From Sandaracinaceae bacterium (lineage in GTDB: Bacteria; Myxococcota_A; Polyangia; Polyangiales; Sandaracinaceae), in contig JAIBCE010000022.1 of assembly GCA_019694315.1 (NCBI GenBank), positions 1 through 44,123 on the forward strand: a stretch of 44,123 bases of DNA, written 5' to 3'. Each line of letters starts with the position of its first letter. Within the stretch, counting starts at the first letter, position 1. Below are positions 39,201-44,123 of the stretch, in pieces. The notes under the pieces are model-generated. The model was given only the letters and a program-made list of their open reading frames with translations. It had not been told where the DNA came from and did not search any database. A program made the position numbers and the translations under genes.

Positions 39201-39971
39201 GAACGACAGCCACGCGTACGGAACGAAGCGGCTGTCCGGGTGCCCCTTGATCAGGCGCATGTACACCTGACGGGCGCGGTCGAACTGCCGCATCTCCTCC
39301 AGGCCGAAGGCGAGGGAGAAGAGCACCTCGTCCATGCGGCCGTAGTTCGGGTAGTCCTGCACCAGGCGGGCGTAGGTGCGGATCGCGTTCTCGCGAGCGC
39401 TCGTCAGTTGCTGCTCGGACTCCTGCTGCTGGCGCTGGAGCTCGCGGACTTGCTCCGCCTGGTTGGCCTCCTGGGCCTGGAAGATCTGCTCGTCGAGCGA
39501 GCGCGCCCGCGTGTTCCAGTAGGTCTGGAGCTCGAAGTACGTCTCTGCCAGGCGGAGGAGGTAGTCGGCGCCACGAACGTCGCCGGCGCGAAGGCGGCCG
39601 ACGATGCGCTCCGTCGTCTCGATCTCACGGCGCAACAAGTCGAGCGCGCGCTGCTGGCCAGCCGCGGTACGACCACGACGCTCGGCCGCAGACAGCTCGA
39701 CGCCCGGCGCAGTCTGCTGCTGCTTGGCAGGCTCTGCCTCCTCGCGGGCGTGCGTGGTCAAGTGGCTCGCGGGTGCGGCAGCACCGGCGCGCCGGTCCGG
39801 AGGCGGCGCACCCGTCGGACAGGCTTCGACGACCTGGCGGGCCGCGGGCTGGCGGCGCTGCGCCCCGGCTGCGCCACCTTCTTGCGCACCGACGGCGAGA
39901 GGCAGTGCTCCCGCGAACATCGACGCGACCAACAAGATCGTCAGTTGCTTACGGCCCATTCTCACCACCAT
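36264..39971 (-). CDS. gltD: Large periplasmic TPR protein GltD (AgmU)-like
   Basis: 1235 residues from ATG 39971 (or ATG 39959, 4 residues shorter). A signal peptide MGRKQLTILLVASMFAGALP ends near AVGAQ. After a Gly/Pro/Gln-rich stretch, many TPR-like helices extend across the protein (RGADYLLRLAETYFELQTYW, MDEVLFSLAFGLEEMRQFDRA). A Gln/Arg-rich disordered insert lies at about 585-615. The end is acidic and Ser/Thr-rich. AgmU/GltD in M. xanthus is a similar-sized TPR protein reported in periplasm and cytoplasm. Place between gltC-like and gltE supports the call. It follows gltC after 232 bp and precedes gltE by 18 bp. Confidence 0.85.
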   Translation of the reverse strand: MVVRMGRKQLTILLVASMFAGALPLAVGAQEGGAAGAQRRQPAARQVVEACPTGAPPPDRRAGAAAPASHLTTHAREEAEPAKQQQTAPGVELSAAERRGRTAAGQQRALDLLRREIETTERIVGRLRAGDVRGADYLLRLAETYFELQTYWNTRARSLDEQIFQAQEANQAEQVRELQRQQQESEQQLTSARENAIRTYARLVQDYPNYGRMDEVLFSLAFGLEEMRQFDRARQVYMRLIKGHPDSRFVPYAWLSFAEYYFGEGDMGAARQFYSKVLEYPPEQNPVYGFALYKQAWVLYNLEDFRGALAQFVQVLEFVQQHPDARDAENMARQTRRELVMPYARVGRPNQALQFFQRYATSEDQSFEMLESLAELYFDTGQWPETIQIYHTLMAERPQSDRLCYWQSRVTNAIVSSRPKAEQVTEIQRLVDMETAFRTAGSHPQQSITECRQATAQVLFELSVAWHREAIGTDEQPGTNDRRTMQQATDLYELAIEHFPDMEQLEFPDISRDDWPTLYRVSYFYAELLWRMEDWNRCGPAFDHVVELNPQGEYTSDAAYAAVLCYNNLYQQQYASTERERRPAEGQAQQGGRRGRRGRQAEQQPEQTEEQRLAAREFSPTETGMLNAFQRFVCFVSQSEELPQVKYRRARIFYEANHFEEAAVIFRDIAFNHPQHELAEFAANLYLDSLNAISRREGRVSCVTEIKNNIEPMYQLYCNTQEQLDAHADLCGVLQQLRCDVLRQEAEIHQRNREYREAAAVYVDIFRRYRECGRLDEVLYNAAINYESARLLGRAIRVRQVLIERFPESELAKRALYLVGANYHALAIYSQAASFYEQFARRFPGEDGSSCTEAERTAGTCAIAHVALENAVFFRLGLGEEETAIEDAQLYERSYRRTRARETSQVVFSLGSIYERQGNWNRVFDHYRTFLRNYGRTALPHEVIRANVQMGRSQWELDHRDQAEPHFRAATQAWQRSAEQIAQAEGSDADRELWLARAREATSEALFYLAEYRYADFRAVRFPHYRGPTTLVAVNRWSQTELFPWLQHKFEALRTAEGAYNLIEPLQIPQWQIAAAARVGEMYRTIIDDVRSAPVPDEIARDPELEGIYLDALENVLNGSNPGPDGRWETEDDVRCSEGAGSESCQGAPIPRALGAFEYCLTLATRVRWFNQWSAQCEQELNQLDRARFALAAELRGTASFIQDQVADPGPVELSTDDEVESDSTESGVPQAGET

Positions 39972-40152
39972 CGTCCTTGGAGAGAGAGATCGGTCGGGGC
40001 GCCGAGCGGTCTCGATGCCCGTGCGAACGGAAGCCCCGCTCGCCTCATGCCAAGATCCGGACGCAGACGTCCGTCACACACGATCCATCGTCGAGAGACA
40101 CCGCCGGGGCCCAACCATTGGCCAGACCTCCCGAATCGGCGGGAACTTGAGC

Positions 40153-40194
40153 GCGTGGGGTGCCTGCACCGAGACCGGCACAGAGCCCCCACGC
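40153..40194 (-). other. Hairpin just after gltC
   Basis: GCGTGGGG (40153-40160) pairs with CCCCACGC (40187-40194), with a TGCC/GGCA inner stem, starting 9 nt beyond the gltC stop. It has no T-tract. A further CGGACG/CGTCCG hairpin lies at about 40052-40067. Together with the long 232-bp gap, it could attenuate or process the gltC-gltD transcript. Confidence 0.45.
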
Positions 40195-40203
40195 ACCGTC
40201 ACG

Positions 40204-41898
40204 TCAGCGACCGCACTGCGAGGTGACCTGCTGACGGTAGAAGCCCAGCTCGTCGCGCCAGTACTCACCATCGAAGGGCCACATCTGGTGCTCCTCGTCG
40301 ACGTTGACCTGGAGACCGCCCGAGCGCTGCAGCTCGCGCTGCTGCTCTTCCATCTCGGCCGAGATCTCGCCGCGGCGGTACGTGTCGATCTCGAGCGAGA
40401 CCGTGTCCACCTGCGTCATGAGCTCGTTGAGCTCGTCGATGAGGCGCGTGTAGCGGCCGCGCGCGAGATCGCCCGTCTGGTCGACGGCGAACGAGCGGGC
40501 CACGAGGATGTCCTGGCGGATACGGTCACCGAGCGGCGAGTTCTGGAACTCGGTCGCCGACGAGCCGAGACGCGCCTCTTCCGCGTCGAGCAGGCGCACG
40601 TACTCGAGGTTGCGGAGGAGCGTGCGATCCGAGAGGGCCGTTGCGACCACGCCGCGAATGCGCGGCGAGAGGTTCGCCTCGCCAGCGCGCACGCGCGTGA
40701 GGAAGTCGAAGAACTGCTGGTTGTCCTGGTACTGGTCGAGCGTCGAATTCAGCTCGGCCGCGACCGGGTCGTAGCGATCGTGGAAGAGGTTGATCATGGC
40801 CTCCGCGTTGTCGATCTGACACGCAGAGAAGAAGACGACGGCCTTGAGCACCAGGGCCTCGGGGTAGTAGCCGTCTTCGAAGTACGGCGAGAAGAGCGTG
40901 TGGATGTTGCCCATCGCACGCGCGTACTCGTCCGCGAGGAAGAACGCCCACGACTCCTCGAAGAGCGCGTCGAGCCAGTACTCCGAGGCCTGATCGACTC
41001 GGTTCCACGCCTCGACCGCGTTGCCGAGGAGGCGCCCATCGACCGCACGCTCGCCCGTCTCGGGATCGGTGCGGTTCGCGGCGGCGTAGTAGACGCGGGC
41101 GAGCGAGAGCCACGCGAGGTTGCGCATGCGCGCCGTGTCGTCGACACCATGCGCGCCGTTGTCGATCGCCTCGATGATCGCGCGGAACGCCGTGACGGCC
41201 GGCTGGGCGCGGCGAAGGCGGACGTGGGCGATGCCCTCGAAGAAGCGTGCGTTGACGTAGTACGACGAGCTATTCGACACGCGCTGGAAGAGGCCGATGG
41301 CCTCCTCGAACTCACCCTGCTGGTACTTGAACCGGCCCATCAGGTAGAGGAGCTGGTTGTAGAGCTCGGCGTTCTCGGGCGTGTTGAACTGATCGAGCTG
41401 ATCGACGCCGTAGCGACCGACCTTCTCGATGATGCCGGCGGGCTCGGGGAGCTGCGTCGCGAGCTGGGCCAGCCACTGGAGCGTCTGGCCGAAGTAGATG
41501 TGTCCCTGCCCCGCCTGCGTGATCTCGTCGAAGATCGCGAGCGCCGACTGATAGAAGTGGAGGTGGTAGAGCGCCTTGCCCAGGAAGAACTGAGCCTTCT
41601 GCACGTTCGCCGGCGCATCGTCGGTCTCACCGCCGACGACCCGCTGGAACTGCACGGAGGCCTCCATGTAGCGCTCCTGCTGGTACAGGCGCAGCGCGTT
41701 GGCGAGCGCCTCGGAGGGCGGGCCCTCGGCAGGCGGCGCACCGCCTCCGGTCTCGTCGACCGTGAACGTCATGTCCTGTGCGGCCGCCGTGCTCGCATCG
41801 AGACACGCGCCGAGCACCAGCGCGCTCACGCACGCGATGCTGAGCCAGCCCGCCCAACGCGATCCGTTCGCTCGATCACCCATCCATGCACGCTTCAT
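40204..41898 (-). CDS. gltC: Periplasmic TPR (lipo)protein, GltC-like
   Basis: 564 residues from ATG 41898 with AAGGA seven bases upstream. A signal segment (ARRANGSRW-like basic start, then SIACVSALVLGAC) ends with a possible lipobox LGAC (Cys32) or a cleavage at TAAAQ (41). TPR-like helices run over about 60-330 (LYQQERYMEASVQFQRVV, FEEAIGLFQRVSNSSSYY). The last ~100 residues are a helical part ending MWPFDGEYWRDELGFYRQQV, which I recall as a feature of GltC proteins. GltC is a TPR component of the Glt complex that works with outer-membrane GltA and GltB. The call is moderate; another TPR family cannot be excluded. It heads the unit with gltD. Confidence 0.65.
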   Translation of the reverse strand: MKRAWMGDRANGSRWAGWLSIACVSALVLGACLDASTAAAQDMTFTVDETGGGAPPAEGPPSEALANALRLYQQERYMEASVQFQRVVGGETDDAPANVQKAQFFLGKALYHLHFYQSALAIFDEITQAGQGHIYFGQTLQWLAQLATQLPEPAGIIEKVGRYGVDQLDQFNTPENAELYNQLLYLMGRFKYQQGEFEEAIGLFQRVSNSSSYYVNARFFEGIAHVRLRRAQPAVTAFRAIIEAIDNGAHGVDDTARMRNLAWLSLARVYYAAANRTDPETGERAVDGRLLGNAVEAWNRVDQASEYWLDALFEESWAFFLADEYARAMGNIHTLFSPYFEDGYYPEALVLKAVVFFSACQIDNAEAMINLFHDRYDPVAAELNSTLDQYQDNQQFFDFLTRVRAGEANLSPRIRGVVATALSDRTLLRNLEYVRLLDAEEARLGSSATEFQNSPLGDRIRQDILVARSFAVDQTGDLARGRYTRLIDELNELMTQVDTVSLEIDTYRRGEISAEMEEQQRELQRSGGLQVNVDEEHQMWPFDGEYWRDELGFYRQQVTSQCGR

Positions 41899-42049
41899 GG
41901 GATCGTCCTTCTCGTCATCCTCGCAGCGCGTGCTTTCGCGCGTGTGGGATGGCCTTCTTGGGAGCTCGTGTGCCAGTCGTTCTCGAGCGCCGCGGAACCG
42001 CGCCCGGAAATGCCAACGATTTCGGTAAACTAGGGCTATTCGGTGCGCG

Positions 42050-42079
42050 AGAATAGAGAGGCGCGAATCCGGTTGTCAA
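42050..42079 (-). promoter_or_regulatory. Promoter of gltC (gltCDE unit)
   Basis: On the minus strand a perfect TTGACA (42074-42079), 18 bp, then TATTCT (42050-42055) lie in an unusually AT-rich patch. The predicted start is near 42043, leaving a leader of about 145 nt before the ATG at 41898. Confidence 0.72.
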
Positions 42080-42105
42080 TAGGGTTCTCGCGGCGTCAAA
42101 CAGGC

Positions 42106-42135
42106 TTGACACCGTTTCGAGCATCGACGTAGGGT
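42106..42135 (+). promoter_or_regulatory. Promoter of the Cys-rich lipoprotein gene
   Basis: TTGACA (42106-42111), 18 bp, then TAGGGT (42130-42135). The start would be near 42142, with a leader of about 98 nt. The -10 is imperfect. Its -35 lies 26 bp from that of the opposing gltC promoter. Confidence 0.6.
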
Positions 42136-42239
42136 CCCGTCCGCTTCGCGTCTGCGCGGTCCAGTCGGAAAAGCGAGCCTGCGACGGCGACAGAGTGAAG
42201 AGGTGCTGCCGTGCAGCACGAACACCGGGAGCAAGCAAG

Positions 42240-42749
42240 ATGCGGATGGCGTTGACGAACAAGGTGACTTGGGGGCTGGTGGGGGCGCTGCTCGTGGGCA
42301 CGCTGATCTCCGGGTGTCCGGCCACTGGCGTCGGCGACCCGTGCGTCCCCGAGGCGGTTCCGCTCCTCGGCTTCACAGCGCGCGAGAGCTACGTCGAGAC
42401 CAGCTCCGTGCAGTGCCGAACTCGCGTCTGCCTCGTCTATCGTCTGCAGGGTCACCCCGAGCGTCTCGTGGGCACGCCGAGCTGCCCGACCTCGGACCCG
42501 ACGCTCTCCGCGACGTGCGTCGATCAGCAGACCCGTGACGATCGCGTCTTCTGCAGCTGCCGCTGCAGCGCCGCCGGCATCGACTCCAACCTTCCCCTCT
42601 GCGACTGCAACGAGGGCTTCCACTGCGTGGACCTGCTCACGCAGGGCGGCGCAGGTGTTCGCGGCGGGTACTGCATCCGCGAGCAGTTCTGCGAGGACGA
42701 CGAGGACTGCCTCGCTGGTCAGCGCTGCCAGGCCAACATCTGCTCCTGA
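42240..42749 (+). CDS. Cysteine-rich lipoprotein
   Basis: 169 residues from ATG 42240, with GGGAG upstream. A signal peptide ends in lipobox ISGC, with Cys26 as lipid acceptor. Sixteen further cysteines follow in clusters (FCSCRC, LCDCNEGFHC, then QFCEDDEDCLAGQRCQANIC). The even number suggests eight disulfides in an extracytoplasmic, EGF- or Dickkopf-like knot, a pattern common in myxobacterial surface proteins. No enzyme motif is present. It is divergent from gltC, sharing its control region, and ends at an intrinsic terminator. A link to gliding, for instance as an outer-membrane or surface component, is inference from position only. Confidence 0.85.
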   Translation: MRMALTNKVTWGLVGALLVGTLISGCPATGVGDPCVPEAVPLLGFTARESYVETSSVQCRTRVCLVYRLQGHPERLVGTPSCPTSDPTLSATCVDQQTRDDRVFCSCRCSAAGIDSNLPLCDCNEGFHCVDLLTQGGAGVRGGYCIREQFCEDDEDCLAGQRCQANICS

Positions 42750-42773
42750 CGCCACCTTCGGGCGCAACTCGAC

Positions 42774-42810
42774 GAGGCCCGGGCCGACACGCCCGGGTCT
42801 CTTCGTTTTT
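42774..42810 (+). terminator. Intrinsic terminator after the Cys-rich lipoprotein
   Basis: CCCGGGC and GCCCGGG form a stem extended by a G-T pair and GAG/CTC (42774-42801). A TTCGTTTTT run follows (to 42810). It starts 24 nt after the stop at 42749. The same TTCGTTTTT tail follows the gltG terminator. Confidence 0.9.
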
Positions 42811-42828
42811 CCGTCCGGAGGTTTCCCA

Positions 42829-43200
42829 GTGTCCAGCCCGCCCAGCCTCTCGAAGATCTCCACCGGCCGACAGGCCGAGGAAGCCGTCACGGCCTGGCTC
42901 GAGCAGCGTGGGTACGCGATCGTGGGGCGCAACGTACGCGTCGGCCGGCTCGAGCTCGACGTCGTGGCGCGCCGCGGCCGCACGTTCGTCGTGTGCGAGG
43001 TGCGCTCTCGGCGAGGCACGTTCGTGGACCCGGCCTACGCGTTCGATCCTCGAAAGCGCGATCGCGTGCGCCGCGCCGCACTGACCTACTGGGTCATGCA
43101 CGGTCGCGGCGCACAGCTGCGTCTCGATGCCGCAGCGGTCTCGTTCGACGAGGCGGGCGTTCCTCGGATCGACTACTTCGAGAACGTGTTCTGCGAGTGA
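42829..43200 (+). CDS. yraN: UPF0102 protein YraN
   Basis: 123 residues from GTG 42829, with GGAGG eight bases upstream, just after the preceding terminator. It matches the UPF0102 pattern: STGRQAEEAVTAWLEQRGYAI, then RVGRLELDVVARRG, TFVVCEVRSR and an AFDPRKRDRVRRAALTYW helix. The fold is of the PD-(D/E)XK nuclease type. Acidic residues at about 42 and 44 and the CEVR element are kept, with Arg in place of the usual Lys. Cellular function is not established for the family. It converges with the HAMP protein gene, with 24 bp between stops. Confidence 0.9.
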   Translation: MSSPPSLSKISTGRQAEEAVTAWLEQRGYAIVGRNVRVGRLELDVVARRGRTFVVCEVRSRRGTFVDPAYAFDPRKRDRVRRAALTYWVMHGRGAQLRLDAAAVSFDEAGVPRIDYFENVFCE

Positions 43201-43224
43201 GCGTCCGACTGCAGCTCCGTGACG

Positions 43225-43839
43225 CTACTGCAGCTCCTTCTCCATGCGATCTCGAAGAGACACGAGATCGTCGACGACCGAGCCTGGCGCGTTCGCCTCC
43301 TTGGCGCGGGCGATGACCGACTCGAGCTGCGTGATCTCGTCGCGTTGGTTGGCACGGAGCTTCTCGATCATGCGCTCGAACTCGAGGAAGACGTCCTGGA
43401 GCTCGTCGCCTTCACGCAGCCGGCCGTAGAGCTTGAGGTGACCGTCCGCGACGTGGCGGAACAGGCTCTTCATCTTGAAGGCGGGGCCGACGACGCGGTG
43501 GGTGACGACAATGCCGGTCAGGCCGAGCGACACCACGAGGACCGCGATGCCGCCGATGATCATGAGGAGCAGCTGCCGATCGGCGGCGGCGGCCTCGGCG
43601 AGGATGAAGTCCGCCGTCTCAGGGCTGACGTCCGGGCCCATCGCGTCGATGGTCATCATCTCGGTCTGTGCGTGCGACTGGTCGTAGGCGAGCTTGCCGA
43701 GGATGGTGGCCACGACGAGCGTCACCACGACGACCATGCCCGTGTACTTGAGCTGGAAGCGCGTATCGAGCAGGTAGTTCCGAAGTCGACGCTTGGGCGG
43801 GGGGCCCTGCTGCGGAACGGCTTGGGCGGGAGAGCTCAT
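43225..43839 (-). CDS. Two-span membrane protein with HAMP-like domain
   Basis: 204 residues from ATG 43839, with AAAGGA seven bases upstream. After a Pro/Gln/Arg-rich N-terminus (1-30) there is a first span (about 32-50), a short ~38-residue extracytoplasmic loop, and a second span (about 89-114). A HAMP-like segment (THRVVGPAFKMKSLFRHVADG to EFERMIEKL, about 113-161) and a C-terminal coiled coil end the protein. No kinase, MCP or cyclase output domain is present, so it ends with the HAMP and coiled coil. It may be a sensor partner or scaffold; similar proteins are common in this phylum. An unrelated partial gene lies 71 bp upstream on the same strand. Confidence 0.85.
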   Translation of the reverse strand: MSSPAQAVPQQGPPPKRRLRNYLLDTRFQLKYTGMVVVVTLVVATILGKLAYDQSHAQTEMMTIDAMGPDVSPETADFILAEAAAADRQLLLMIIGGIAVLVVSLGLTGIVVTHRVVGPAFKMKSLFRHVADGHLKLYGRLREGDELQDVFLEFERMIEKLRANQRDEITQLESVIARAKEANAPGSVVDDLVSLRDRMEKELQ

Positions 43840-43910
43840 CTCGTTTCCTTTGGCGCGAGTGGCTGGCGGGATCGTAGGGGGTGACGCCTGGGAGATCCAA
43901 CTACCGGGCG

Positions 43911-44123
43911 TCAGTGCCCGCTGGCCGCGAGGGCCGTGGGAAGTCGGTTCAGCGCGCTGTTCACGGCAGCTTCGACGAGCGTGGCATCGGCCGAGCTCGC
44001 CCCGGTCGCCGTGGCCGAGCCGGACAACATGCTGCGGACATTGCGGCCCGGGTAGTCCTGTACGACCACCGAGACACGACACCGCACACCATTCGGCACG
44101 CTCTCCACGTTCACGGAGATGTC
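43911..44123 (-). CDS. C-terminal end of a gene entering from the right edge
   Basis: The last 70 codons and stop of a protein whose start lies beyond the window. The visible part reads as alternating strands (VRCRVSVVVQDYPGRNVRSM), then a Gly/Ala/Ser region and a helix (LVEAAVNSALNRLPTAL). The frame is open to the edge and uses G/C third positions like its neighbours. No family is recognised from this end. It precedes the HAMP protein gene by 71 bp on the same strand. Confidence 0.7.
   Translation of the reverse strand, partial: DISVNVESVPNGVRCRVSVVVQDYPGRNVRSMLSGSATATGASSADATLVEAAVNSALNRLPTALAASGH

Larger units (their letters stand above)
41899..42239. other. Divergent regulatory gap, gltC and Cys-rich lipoprotein
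   Basis: This 341-bp region is less GC-rich than its surroundings, especially at 42010-42120, and holds two back-to-back promoters. Apart from these I see no gene, only short frames with poor codon use. Two similar motifs, TGTCAATAGG (42074) and CGTCAAACAGG (42094), lie between or beside the -35 boxes and may be operator-like. Confidence 0.55.

Overview
The window reads as chromosomal DNA of a high-GC myxobacterium (Myxococcota). This is inferred from the very G/C-rich third codon positions, the myxobacterial type of PilZ protein, an MglA-family GTPase, a bacterial Ser/Thr kinase and, above all, a block of genes matching the Glt (gliding transducer) part of the Agl-Glt focal-adhesion motility machine known from Myxococcus xanthus. 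A member of the Polyangiales such as Sandaracinus is a guess. Gene names in the glt block come from domain layout, size, order and remembered family features; no alignment or database search was run.

Region 1-16744 is a mixed housekeeping and signalling stretch. It holds an ECF sigma factor translationally coupled to a membrane partner with 20-residue Pro/His repeats (the partner runs off the left edge), a PilZ protein, a GlcD-type FAD oxidase, and a row of kinase, 5'-3' exonuclease-domain protein and lipoprotein genes. These are followed by an RluA/RluD-type pseudouridine synthase with ribosomal protein bL28, a 922-residue protein of carboxypeptidase-regulatory-like repeats ending in a PDZ domain, and an MglA-like GTPase overlapping a metallo-beta-lactamase-fold hydrolase. 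Next come a small lipoprotein, a membrane protein with a duplicated layout, an SRPBCC protein, GreA and a serine esterase. Region 16741-20697 holds carB and tsaE.

Region 20833-41898, all on the minus strand, is the core of the window. In transcription order it carries gltC-like, gltD (AgmU), gltE (AglT), gltF/CglF-like, gltG (PglI; FHA domain, membrane span, C-terminal TonB-like AgmX/PglI domain), a 305-residue TPR protein and gltI (AgmK), a 3364-residue TPR giant. Sequence signals suggest at least two transcription units. A promoter precedes gltC, a second candidate promoter precedes gltF, a strong intrinsic terminator follows gltG, and a new promoter precedes the TPR-gltI pair. The expected partners aglRQS, gltA, gltB, gltH, gltJ and gltK are not in the window.

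Across a shared 341-bp regulatory gap from gltC, a cysteine-rich lipoprotein gene is read divergently and ends in a clear intrinsic terminator. The right edge holds yraN, a HAMP-type two-span membrane protein and the C-terminal end of another gene. The proposed system logic, from established Glt biology, is that GltG and GltI act at the inner membrane and in the cytoplasm, while GltC, GltD, GltE and GltF form the periplasmic and outer-membrane relay. An MglA-family GTPase switches the complex; the MglA paralogue about 8 kb away may or may not be that switch.
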